A stretch of 36,522 bases of DNA from an uncultured Bacillota bacterium (GTDB taxonomy: Bacteria > Bacillota_I > Bacilli_A > RFN20 > CAG-449), in contig CABUOQ010000018.1 in assembly GCA_902493275.1 (NCBI GenBank), forward strand, positions 1 through 36,522, read 5' to 3'. Below the pieces are notes generated by a model, which saw only the letters and a list, made by a program, of their open reading frames with translations, ran no database searches and was not told where the DNA came from. The position numbers and the translations under genes are program-made. Below, piece after piece: positions 1-8,159 of this stretch (position 1 is the first letter of the stretch; the number at the start of each line of letters is the position of its first letter).

Positions 1-74
1 CAAACATATTGCAACTTAAAGTATGAAAAACTGCTTTTACTTTAAAAACTTGCGATCTAAACCGTCTCAATCAC

Positions 75-103
75 TTGATAATATCACTCTTTAGAGTGAT
101 ATA
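75..103 (+). promoter_or_regulatory. Candidate recombinase promoter with embedded palindromic operator
   Basis: A TTGATA hexamer (75-80) and a GATATA hexamer (98-103) are separated by 17 bp. The spacer is almost filled by a perfect inverted repeat: ATATCACTCT (81-90), TT, then AGAGTGATAT (93-102). A dimeric repressor bound there would cover the core promoter. Transcription would start just before the Shine-Dalgarno at 112-120. The hexamers are modest matches; the palindrome is certain, its role is inferred. Confidence 0.45.
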
Positions 104-126
104 TGTATGTGAAAGGAGAGCAATAT

Positions 127-1848
127 ATGGAAACATCAGTACAAGTGATCATGCCTTCCAAAAAGGCGATGAATATTGACGGGTCGCTCATTATTCCTAA
201 GAAGAAAGTATGTGCGTATTGTAGGGTTTCTACGGATGAACTAAATCAATTGAATTCCATCAATATGCAAAGGGACGAATTCAGGAAAAGAATCTTAGAG
301 AATCCGGATTGGTAATTGGTAAAGATATACGCTGACGAAGGTATTTCAGGAACTGACATCAAACATAGAGATTCATTCAACGAGATGATGGCGGACGCCA
401 GAAGCGGGAAGATAGACTGGATTCTTACAAAATCGATTTCTAGATTTGGAAGAAACACGCTCAACATAATCAACTCAATTAGGGAATTGAAGAAATTGGG
501 AGTCTATGTCAAATTCGAGACCGAAGGGATATCAACCGATAGGGAGGACTGCGAATTCATCTTGACCATGATGGCTTCGATGGCTCAGGAAGAAGCTAGA
601 CACACCAGCGTCAACGTCAAATGGAATGTTGAGAAGCGAATGAAGGAAGGCGTTCCGATTTTCTGCCATACAACTTTCCTAGGCTACACAAAAGACCCGG
701 TAACAAAGAAGATAGTCATCGTCCCTGAGGAAGCCAAAATAATTAAGGAAATCTACGAGCTCTACACCACCAACGTCGGTCCGAACGAAATCTGCAGGAT
801 CATGGAAAGGAAAGGATACAAAACCGGTAGAGGCAAAACCCATTGGTGCCTATCCTATGTTCAGTCAATTTTAAAGAACGAGAAATACTGCGGCGATCTG
901 TTGCAGCAGAAAACAGTAACCACGGACTTCCTTTCCCACAAGAGGGAGAAGAATAAGAACATCGCGCCTATGTATTACATAAAGGATAATCACGAAGCTA
1001 TTATCCCGAGAGATATGTGGGACCTTGCGCAGAAAATCAGGCTTGAGCGCTTGAAGACGCGAGTCGGAGGAAACCCAAATCTAAAGAAGTATTTAAACAA
1101 GTACCCATATTCCGGACTTCTCATGTGTGGCGACTGCGGCAGCTCCTTCAAAAGGAGATATTGGAACTACGGCTACGCCTCACAAAGGATAGTCATGCAA
1201 TGCTCCAAAATGATCAACGACATGAATTCCTGCAGGAAATGCGCTATTGATTTGAAGATTCTAGAAGAAGCGACAAGGCAGGTAGTTGTTAAGTTCTTTA
1301 AAGCAAATAAAGGTTTATTTAAAGATATAAAGGATGCCTTTGGAGAAGGGTTCAGCCTCACTAAGGCAGACCTTGCCATGAAGGAGCTGGAGCAGCAAAA
1401 AGCAGAATTAGCGGAACAGATGTCGCAGCTCATCGATTTGAAGCTCAAAGCAAAGAACCCGATAGAAGCAGCTATCTACGATAAGAAATACGATGAATAC
1501 CTATCTAAAATGGATAAGCTGAACGATGAATTGAACCACCTTGAACTATCGTCTTTGCAGGACAACTCAATCAAAAGGTTCGACGCCGTACAAAAGAAGC
1601 TAAAAGAGTTCGAGGACGGGAATGCTGAATACGATGGGGAGTTCCTCAATTCCCTATTCAACAAAATCATCGTCATAGACCAAAACAACGTCGTGTATCT
1701 CATTCCGAAGGATAGAGTCTACACCGATGCTGAAATCAAGATGTTCAAGGATAGCTTCATCAAGCAAATACCTATAATCGAAGGACAAGTCAAAGACACA
1801 AGAGGATATAAGATTTACTCGCTTAACTATAAGGTTGTCTTAATCTAA
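127..1848 (+). pseudogene. Large serine recombinase broken by an in-frame TAA
   Basis: The gene encodes a site-specific recombinase of the large serine type, the enzyme that integrates and excises phages, ICEs and IMEs. The start is ATG 127, preceded by AAAGGAGAG. The N-terminal resolvase domain shows YCRVSTD, with catalytic Ser35 and Arg33. Codon 63 (313-315) is TAA directly after NPDW. The same frame then resumes with LVKIYADEGISGT, which is what family members carry at this point, usually after a Glu, so a single GAA-to-TAA change explains the break. Downstream come the Recombinase domain, a zinc-ribbon (LLMCGDCGSSF ... QCSKM ... CRKC) and a coiled coil. The full frame is 573 positions, a normal length. 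The distal fragment could restart at TTG 316 but would lack the catalytic Ser. GC content and codon choice (AAG, GAC, ATC) are unlike those of the resident genes, indicating recent transfer. Confidence 0.9.
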
Positions 1849-1862
1849 AAGGGCATATACAA

Positions 1863-1893
1863 AAAAGCAGGTCCGTTAAATGGATCTGCTTTT
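1863..1893. terminator. Bidirectional terminator between two convergent genes
   Basis: Inverted repeat AAAAGCAGGTCC / GGATCTGCTTTT with a 7-nt loop (1875-1881) and one G-T wobble. A-runs lead in and T-runs lead out on both strands, so it can end both the recombinase transcript and the NERD transcript, whose stop codon begins at 1894. Confidence 0.75.
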
Positions 1894-2604
1894 CTAGTTG
1901 TTGAATCTTCTTTTGACGTCATCGCGATGCTGCCTTAGCTGTTCCGGGGTCGCAACATATCTGTTTAAGAGTTGAGATATCTGTTTCAGCTCGTCGTCCG
2001 AGATGTCAAAATCATCTAAAGACCTGTACCATCTTTTAAACTCGTTAACCGTATATGCATAGTCAGATCTAATTCCCCAACCATCTTCTAGGTCAGCAAA
2101 TATTACAGCACCATCTACATCAAACCTATTGTTAAGCAATCTTTCTAATACAGCGCAATGTCCTTCATTTTGCTTTACAGGGTTCTTATGTCTTCTATCG
2201 GACATATATGGGTCATCATATTCCTGAAGCCAATATTCGTCATCGTCGCTTCCGCTTATGTGACCGACCCAATTCTTAGTTTCAATTCAGAAGATTCCTT
2301 TTCTTGTAATTAGAACACAATCGATTTCTGTCTTATGTCCATTCTTAAGAGGTAATAGGAGGTTCGCCAATAAATATTCATCTTGCCTTAAAAGAGGCCT
2401 TAGATGATAGTTAACAACCTTTTCGCCCCACATACCGGCTCTGTCGTTTGCAGGAGTAAAAAACGGTATTCTTTCCGAACCACCAATTTGAGTTCCACCA
2501 CCATCGTTATAGTCACCTCTATCATGATTAATAGATGATGCGATGGCGATAATAATAATTACGATAACTACTGCGATTGGTATCGCAATCCATATCCATT
2601 CCAT
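1894..2604 (-). pseudogene. Membrane-anchored NERD nuclease-like protein broken by an in-frame TGA
   Basis: NERD domains are nuclease-related folds of the PD-(D/E)xK type found in many bacterial proteins of poorly known role. The chosen start, ATG 2602-2604, has AAGAGGA six bases upstream and begins with MEWIWIAIP followed by a transmembrane helix; an ATG 57 bases further upstream has no such support. The core reads AGMWGEKVV ... NGHKTEIDCVLITRKGIF, then TGA (2287-2289), then in the same frame IETKNWVGHISG. The stop falls between the Asp (EID) and the ExK (ETK) of the predicted active site, at a position often Cys or Val in relatives; TGT or TGC to TGA is a single step. The second part could be translated from ATG 2203-2205 but would lack ExK. 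Base composition is higher in GC than the core genes, like the neighbouring recombinase, so it is probably cargo of the same element. Confidence 0.8.
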
Positions 2605-2692
2605 TCTTATCCTCTTTTCAGTTATGTTCCCAATATCTAGGTGATGACTGATTTTGCCCAAATTTCAGAGAACTTATTAATTTGTGATATTT

Positions 2693-2710
2693 CATTCACT
2701 TAAGTGAATG
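2693..2710. repeat. Perfect 18-bp palindrome upstream of the NERD gene
   Basis: CATTCACTTAAGTGAATG reads the same on both strands. It lies in the 137-bp gap between the start of the NERD gene and the stop of the methyltransferase gene. No T-run follows, so it is not a terminator. It may be an operator for the NERD gene or a recombinase-related site near the element end; the sequence does not decide. Confidence 0.6.
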
Positions 2711-2741
2711 TTATTCAAGTTATACTCTAGTGAACACTGGT

Positions 2742-4097
2742 TTATTTCTTCAATGATAAAGCGCAGACCGTCTCCACGTGATTAGTAAACGGAAACATAT
2801 CAACAGGTGCTACTGATTTAACTTCATACACGCTTGCTAAATACTTTAAATCTCTAGCTAATGTCGCTGGATCACATGACACATATACAATCTTTTCAGG
2901 TTTTGTTTTTAGTAATATAGATAAAAATTGTTCACTAGATCCTTTTCTAGGTGGATCCATTATAACTACATCAAATCGAATATTATTTCTATATTGCTCA
3001 AAAATAAAGTCACCCGCATCCCCTTCATAAAAATTTGCATTCTTTATACTATTGTTTTTAGCGTTATTAATTGCATCAATAACCGCATCATGAACAATTT
3101 CAACACCAATTACTTGCTTTGCTTTTTTAGAAGCTACTAAGCCGATTGTTCCAATTCCACAATACGCATCTAAAACTAAATCATCTTTAGTTATATTAGC
3201 CGCTTCGATAGCTAATGAATACAGCTTCTCTGTTTGTAGCGAATTAACTTGAAAAAATGATTTAGGTGATATCTTAAATTCAATATCGCAAAGTTTGTCA
3301 TTAATAAAACCTTTTCCAAATAATATTCTTTGTTTATCTCCTAAAATAACATTGGTATCCCTTGAATTAATATTTTGAACTACTGTAGTAATTTCAGGAT
3401 TCTTTTTAATTAAGGCTCTAACAAATTCGTGTCTTCCTGGGAAAGAATCACAATTAGTAATCAAAACAACCATTATTTGATCAAAATAATGAGAAGTTCT
3501 GATTAAAACATGTCTAATTACTCCACCACGAGTATCTTCATCATATGGCAAAACGCGAAAATCTTTCATCAACGCCTTTATAGATAGTAATATTTTATCT
3601 GCCTTTTTGTTTTCTATTTGGCATGTATCTAAAGCAACAATATCGTGTGTTTTTTCCTTGTAAAATCCAGAAACAACTTTACCTTTTTTACTAAGTTTTA
3701 TTGGCATTTGTATTTTATTACGATAATTATATGGATTATCCATGCCAATTGTATCATTAACTTTTGTTTTAATTCCACCTATTCTAGAAAGGCACTGTGC
3801 TACTTTATTCTTTTTAAAAATCAATTGTCCTTGATACGATAAGTGCATTAAAGCACAACCACCACATTCATTAAAATAAGAACATCTAGGCTTCACCCGA
3901 TTAGATGATTTTTCTATAAGATTAATAACTTCACCAAAAAATATATCTTTTTTTAGATATGTTATTTTTATTTCCGCTTTTTCTCCAGGAAGAAGGTCAT
4001 CTACGAATCCTATGACATCGTTATATTTAACTACACCTTTACCTTCTGAATTTAAATCGTAACATTGGCCAATAAATCTTATATTGCATTGCTTCAT
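2742..4097 (-). CDS. 23S rRNA (uracil-5-)-methyltransferase, RumA/RlmCD family
   Basis: This SAM-dependent enzyme makes 5-methyluridine in 23S rRNA (U1939-type and/or U747-type sites). In order it has a TRAM RNA-binding domain (about residues 1-60); a [4Fe-4S] cluster motif C72-x5-C78-x2-C81 with a fourth Cys in the later TCQIE segment; and a Rossmann methyltransferase domain with LDAYCGIGTIGL, MDPPRKG and YVSCDPATLARDL, whose Cys is the nucleophile. The length of 451 aa is normal. It starts 7 nt after the metG stop, so it is probably cotranscribed with metG; the Shine-Dalgarno is weak. The last dozen codons differ in composition from the rest (see the att entry). Whether it acts at one or both uridines cannot be told, so no symbol is given. 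Confidence 0.93.
   Translation of the reverse strand: MKQCNIRFIGQCYDLNSEGKGVVKYNDVIGFVDDLLPGEKAEIKITYLKKDIFFGEVINLIEKSSNRVKPRCSYFNECGGCALMHLSYQGQLIFKKNKVAQCLSRIGGIKTKVNDTIGMDNPYNYRNKIQMPIKLSKKGKVVSGFYKEKTHDIVALDTCQIENKKADKILLSIKALMKDFRVLPYDEDTRGGVIRHVLIRTSHYFDQIMVVLITNCDSFPGRHEFVRALIKKNPEITTVVQNINSRDTNVILGDKQRILFGKGFINDKLCDIEFKISPKSFFQVNSLQTEKLYSLAIEAANITKDDLVLDAYCGIGTIGLVASKKAKQVIGVEIVHDAVIDAINNAKNNSIKNANFYEGDAGDFIFEQYRNNIRFDVVIMDPPRKGSSEQFLSILLKTKPEKIVYVSCDPATLARDLKYLASVYEVKSVAPVDMFPFTNHVETVCALSLKK
2761..2780. other. Candidate att core in the 3' end of the rlmD-like gene
   Basis: The codons for HVETVCA, a conserved C-terminal motif of RumA-type enzymes, read CAC GTG GAG ACG GTC TGC GCT. 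Most end in G or C, whereas the rest of the gene overwhelmingly uses A/T-ending codons. Genes of this family (rum/rumA) are known 3'-end insertion sites of streptococcal ICEs, with the crossover in the HVE-coding segment. The patch is what element-derived att sequence restoring a resident gene would look like. The identification as att is inference. Confidence 0.5.
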
Positions 4098-4104
4098 ATT
4101 AATT

Positions 4105-5697
4105 TTATTTATTACTTCCCATTAATTCTTTGATATATTCTATTTCAACAGCACTATCACATCTTGGGAACAATGGAATAGATTTTTCAACAACTTTTTG
4201 TCCACCTAAAACATCAAACTTATTTAAGCTATCCATCGTTTGATATTCCTCAGAAATATTTAATTGTTCATATAATTTATGTGGTGAATCAAGTAAAACT
4301 GGGCTTAACATAATTGCACATTGTCTGAGCGTATTAGCTAAATGATTCATCACTGATGATAATATATCCTTCTTTGTTTCATCTTTTGCAAGTACCCATG
4401 GTTGATTTTTCTCAATATACTTATTAGCTTTTGATATATATTCAAAGACATCAATAAATGCATCTGTGACTTTTAGAGTTTTCATCTTATCATGATATGA
4501 TTTAATGGTTTGCTTACCAAAGCTTTCCAAATCTTGATCTTCAATTGTTAATGCTCCTTGATAGTTAGGTATAATTCCACCAAAATATTTGTTCATCATT
4601 CCAATTGTTCTATTTAAAAGATTACCAAAATCATTAGCTAAATCTACATTAATTCGATCGACAAATTGTTCAGGAGTAAAAGTACCATCCTGTCCAAATA
4701 TTGTTTCTCTAACAAGATAATATCTTACTGCATCTAAGCCATATTTTTCTATTAAAGGATATGGATCTACAACATTACCCTTAGATTTAGACATCTTTCC
4801 ATCTTTCATCATTAATAGACCATGTACGAAAACTTTATCTGGAATTCTTAATCCTAAAGACATTAAGAATATTGGCCAATAAATTACATGAAATCTAGTA
4901 ATATCATTTCCGACTAAATGAACAATCTGGGTATCATCACTCCAGAATTTTTTAAACAGAGTATCATCATCACTTAAATATCCTAACGCTGAAATATAAT
5001 TAAGTAATGCATCAAGCCATACATACACTACATGTTTAGGATTTTCATCCACTTGAATTCCCCAAGAAAAAGTAGTTCTTGAAACACATAAATCTTCTAA
5101 TCCTGGTTTAATAAAACTATTTATCATTTCATTTTTTCTTGATTCAGGGGTAATAAAATCAGGATGGGTATTATAAAAATCTAATAATTTGTCGACATAT
5201 TTATTCATTCTAAAAAAATACGCTTCTTCTTTGGCTTTATGGCAAGGACGTCCACAATCTGGGCAAAGATGATCTTCTCCTTGTACTTGACTATCAGTCC
5301 AGAAGGACTCACATGGTGTACAATACCATCCTTCATAATTACCTAAATAAATATCATCGTTTTTAAGCATTCTAGAAAACACTTGTTTTACAACTTTTTC
5401 ATGTCTTAATTGTGTTGTTCTAATATAATCATCATTAGATATTTTTAATGTTTTCCATAATTTTTGTATACCATCTACAATATTATCAACAAATTCAATT
5501 GGAGTTTTACCTGCCAATTCAGCATTCTTTTGTATTTTCTCGCCGTGCTCATCTGTTCCAGTTAAAAAATAAGTTTCATCACCAATCGCACGATGATAAC
5601 GAGCTATTGTATCTGCAATAGTTGTGCAATATGCATGTCCGATATGTAGTTTTGCACTAGGATAATAAATTGGAGTTGTTATATAAAATTTTGACAT
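4105..5697 (-). CDS. metG: Methionyl-tRNA synthetase
   Basis: Class I synthetase that charges tRNA-Met for initiation and elongation. The start ATG 5695-5697 (MSKFYITTPIYYPS) has AGGAAG upstream and matches the family N-terminus; a start 27 bases earlier would lie in the upstream terminator. HIGHAY and KMSKSKGN are the ATP-binding signatures. The insertion domain has four Cys (CTPC ... CPDCGRPC), so it is the zinc-binding type. At 530 aa it ends after the anticodon-binding helical domain and lacks the C-terminal tRNA-binding (EMAP-like) domain that B. subtilis MetG carries. It lies just upstream of the rlmD-like gene and only about 25 bases after the rpmE terminator. Confidence 0.97.
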   Translation of the reverse strand: MSKFYITTPIYYPSAKLHIGHAYCTTIADTIARYHRAIGDETYFLTGTDEHGEKIQKNAELAGKTPIEFVDNIVDGIQKLWKTLKISNDDYIRTTQLRHEKVVKQVFSRMLKNDDIYLGNYEGWYCTPCESFWTDSQVQGEDHLCPDCGRPCHKAKEEAYFFRMNKYVDKLLDFYNTHPDFITPESRKNEMINSFIKPGLEDLCVSRTTFSWGIQVDENPKHVVYVWLDALLNYISALGYLSDDDTLFKKFWSDDTQIVHLVGNDITRFHVIYWPIFLMSLGLRIPDKVFVHGLLMMKDGKMSKSKGNVVDPYPLIEKYGLDAVRYYLVRETIFGQDGTFTPEQFVDRINVDLANDFGNLLNRTIGMMNKYFGGIIPNYQGALTIEDQDLESFGKQTIKSYHDKMKTLKVTDAFIDVFEYISKANKYIEKNQPWVLAKDETKKDILSSVMNHLANTLRQCAIMLSPVLLDSPHKLYEQLNISEEYQTMDSLNKFDVLGGQKVVEKSIPLFPRCDSAVEIEYIKELMGSNK

Positions 5698-5722
5698 ATC
5701 TATCTTCTTCCTTTTCTTTAAC

Positions 5723-5748
5723 AAAAAAACCGCCCAATAGGACGGTTT
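5723..5748 (-). terminator. Intrinsic terminator of rpmE
   Basis: Read on the minus strand, AAACCGTCC TATT GGGCGGTTT with one U-G wobble is followed by a run of T. It follows the rpmE stop codon by about 15 bases and ends about 25 bases before the metG start, so metG is either served by read-through or by a promoter inside the terminator region. Confidence 0.85.
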
Positions 5749-5763
5749 ATAGAATTATTTTTT

Positions 5764-5967
5764 CTACTTGATTCCGTATTTCTTGTTGAAACGATCAATA
5801 CGTCCATCTGTTTGTGTAAATCTTTGTTTACCTGTGTAGAATGGATGGCAATTTGAACATGTATCAACACGAATTTCTTTTAAAATTGAACCAGTTTCAA
5901 AAGTGTTTCCGCAAGTGACACAAGTAACTTTGCATCTATTGTATTTTGGGTGAATTCCGTCTTTCAT
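5764..5967 (-). CDS. rpmE: Ribosomal protein L31, zinc-binding type
   Basis: A 67-aa protein of the large ribosomal subunit. It starts MKDGIHPKY and carries Cys at the CKVTCVTCG and TCSNCHP positions, the zinc-binding (C+) form. It ends with KKYGIK and a TAG stop. A strong GGAGGAG lies just before ATG 5965-5967. It has its own promoter and terminator, so it forms a monocistronic unit. Confidence 0.97.
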   Translation of the reverse strand: MKDGIHPKYNRCKVTCVTCGNTFETGSILKEIRVDTCSNCHPFYTGKQRFTQTDGRIDRFNKKYGIK

Positions 5968-6018
5968 CTTGTCTCCTCCAGCCTTAAATCACAATTGGAT
6001 TTAAAGAAAGCCTAGTTA

Positions 6019-6047
6019 ATATTAACAAATTTCACTGAGTGTTTCAA
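6019..6047 (-). promoter_or_regulatory. rpmE promoter
   Basis: On the minus strand TTGAAA (6042-6047) and TAATAT (6019-6024) are separated by exactly 17 bp, a near-consensus sigma-A promoter. It lies about 50 bases upstream of the rpmE start. Confidence 0.75.
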
Positions 6048-6105
6048 GCATTATTTCTAAATATATACTAATATATTTATCACGATAATAATTACTCTTT
6101 TTATT

Positions 6106-8145
6106 TTATGCAGGAATAACATTCATATCTTTATCAAGTCGTACGAACGATTTTGGTTGTTCAACATGAGGAATCTCATTCCAACCACTGATATTTGGAG
6201 CGTTCCATGATTTCCAATTATTTGATCCCTCTTCCATATTTGCAGCAATACCTATAATAGAATCTTTATTAACGCCATTTCCTAAAAAAGAATATGGGAT
6301 AAATAATTGTAAATATCCAGCTTTAGAAATAATCTTTAGGCCTAAATTCATAAAATCATTTCCACTTACACCATCATTAAAAACTGAGTTTGCGTGTTGG
6401 ACATTATATTTTGTAGCCCATCTTCCACTTTCAATCTTATAGTGCGAAATTTTACTATCTGTCGCTCTATCAAAGTTTTCTTGTTCAGTATCTATAAAAA
6501 AGTGATAATGTGTGTTATCCAAAATATATGACTTTTCCTTATTAACTTTATCTGTAATAATGTATATACCTTCATTGTCTTTAGCTAATTTTATCGAGTA
6601 TTTGCGATCAGCATCTTCCCCAACAACACCTAATTCTTGTGAAGATATAACACCTTCTTGTGTTAAAGAAAGTGGTAGTTCATTATTGTTGCCTTGGTAA
6701 ACATCATTATTTAAACCCAAACGAGGATATGACCATTTATTGTACCATTCAACATCATTTCCAAATAAATTAAACGAACGATCTCCTACTCCTGTATCAT
6801 GAGATATAACATTAAATCCAAATATTTCATTTTTGTCAGCTTTTAAATATGTATAAGGGAATTCTACTTCAACATAGTGATGATCTCCTTCAACATAATA
6901 TTTATGTGTTGCTTCTCCTTCTCCGAAGTTATCACCATATTTTTGAGCTTTTTCTATTCCTTGGTATGTAATTTTAAAGTCACTATCTCTTGAATCACTA
7001 CGATCCATATCAGATGGTTTTGAATCGCCAAAATCCAAGAATAATTCATAATTAAATCCATTTGTGGTTATATCAAAGTCAGCATCATATGTAAATTTTA
7101 ATCCTGTTAAAGTTCTATATATGTGTCCTTTAACATTATGACCATTTCTAGCTAAAATATTAATATCATCTTGTTGTTTATATAAATCCAAAGTGCCTAA
7201 TTCAATAACCTTGTTACCATTTTCAATATCAGAAAGATAATCTGCTACGCGATAAGTTTTTTCAACGGCAACATACCCATCTTTTTCTGCTTTAACAACA
7301 ATTTCTTGATTAACACTTAAGTTATTTATTTCAAAACTTCCGTTTTCTATTGAAGTTGTTTCTTGATTATTTATCGTTATTTTAGCTCCATCAACTCCAC
7401 CATCAATAACATTTTTTACATCTCCTTTAAAAGTTAGGGTCACATTATCATTAGGTGAATAAAGCATAATATCTTTAGTTAAGGTACCATCAACAATCTC
7501 ATCTTGTAAATCTATTTCGCGAGTATTATACCCTTCTTTAGAAAAAGATAAGACCTTGCTTGTTTCTTTACCATTTAATATGAGTTTATATTTTCCTTTA
7601 TCATCAGTTTGAGCTTTCTTTTCATCTAATTTTACTTCAACATTAGCAATAGGTAACATATCTAACGTTGTAACAGTCCCTTCAACTATTGTGCCTGTTA
7701 CTTTTAAAGAGAAACTATCAAACTTTGTTTCATCTATAGCGCTAGTTGCTTTTATCGTCGTTTCACCGATACCTGTTATTACAAGTAATCCATTATTGAC
7801 GGTAGCAACACCCTCATCAGAACTATTCCAAACTACTTCTTGGCTTAACTGTTCTGGATCAACAGAAGCTTCTAATTGAATTGGTTCATGATCAACTGTG
7901 AGGGTAGTATACTTATTAAGTATTACAACAGCTTCAACACCAACAACAGATGACGATTCACTAACACTCTCTGAAACAGAAACCGATGAAGATTCATTTA
8001 TTGAAGAACTTGTTTCAGAAGAACTTATAGAATTTTCACTACTTTGAGATGAACTTGTTTGATTATTATTACAAGCAACAACACCTAATGCTGTAAAAGA
8101 TAAGATTAAACATGTACTTAATACTTTTAATTTATTATTTTTCAT
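6106..8145 (-). CDS. Surface lipoprotein with Ig-like and CBM9-like carbohydrate-binding domains
   Basis: A predicted extracellular lipoprotein of 679 aa. The signal peptide ends in lipobox GVVAC with Cys25, followed by a Ser-rich linker to about residue 68. Next come a Big_2-type bacterial Ig domain (about 73-150: LEASVDPEQLSQEVVW ... GETTIKATS), two carboxypeptidase-regulatory-like beta domains (about 152-230 and 234-320), and a long C-terminal part resembling two CBM9/DOMON-like sugar-binding modules (about 330-500 and 505-670), rich in Trp, Tyr and Asp. No catalytic motif is seen. GGAAAGG precedes ATG 8143-8145. It lies 14 bases after the GH31 gene, in the same operon, so it probably holds the polysaccharide substrate of that enzyme at the cell surface. 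Ligand unknown; the domain calls are from pattern only. Confidence 0.8.
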   Translation of the reverse strand: MKNNKLKVLSTCLILSFTALGVVACNNNQTSSSQSSENSISSSETSSSINESSSVSVSESVSESSSVVGVEAVVILNKYTTLTVDHEPIQLEASVDPEQLSQEVVWNSSDEGVATVNNGLLVITGIGETTIKATSAIDETKFDSFSLKVTGTIVEGTVTTLDMLPIANVEVKLDEKKAQTDDKGKYKLILNGKETSKVLSFSKEGYNTREIDLQDEIVDGTLTKDIMLYSPNDNVTLTFKGDVKNVIDGGVDGAKITINNQETTSIENGSFEINNLSVNQEIVVKAEKDGYVAVEKTYRVADYLSDIENGNKVIELGTLDLYKQQDDINILARNGHNVKGHIYRTLTGLKFTYDADFDITTNGFNYELFLDFGDSKPSDMDRSDSRDSDFKITYQGIEKAQKYGDNFGEGEATHKYYVEGDHHYVEVEFPYTYLKADKNEIFGFNVISHDTGVGDRSFNLFGNDVEWYNKWSYPRLGLNNDVYQGNNNELPLSLTQEGVISSQELGVVGEDADRKYSIKLAKDNEGIYIITDKVNKEKSYILDNTHYHFFIDTEQENFDRATDSKISHYKIESGRWATKYNVQHANSVFNDGVSGNDFMNLGLKIISKAGYLQLFIPYSFLGNGVNKDSIIGIAANMEEGSNNWKSWNAPNISGWNEIPHVEQPKSFVRLDKDMNVIPA

Positions 8146-8159
8146 AAATTCCTTTCCTT

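Noticed and set aside
2287..2289. TGA read as an amino acid (Trp recoding as in Mycoplasma, or selenocysteine)
   Set aside because: Long core genes use TGG for Trp throughout and have no internal TGA. recF ends in TGA. One TGA in a foreign gene is better explained as a nonsense mutation or error.
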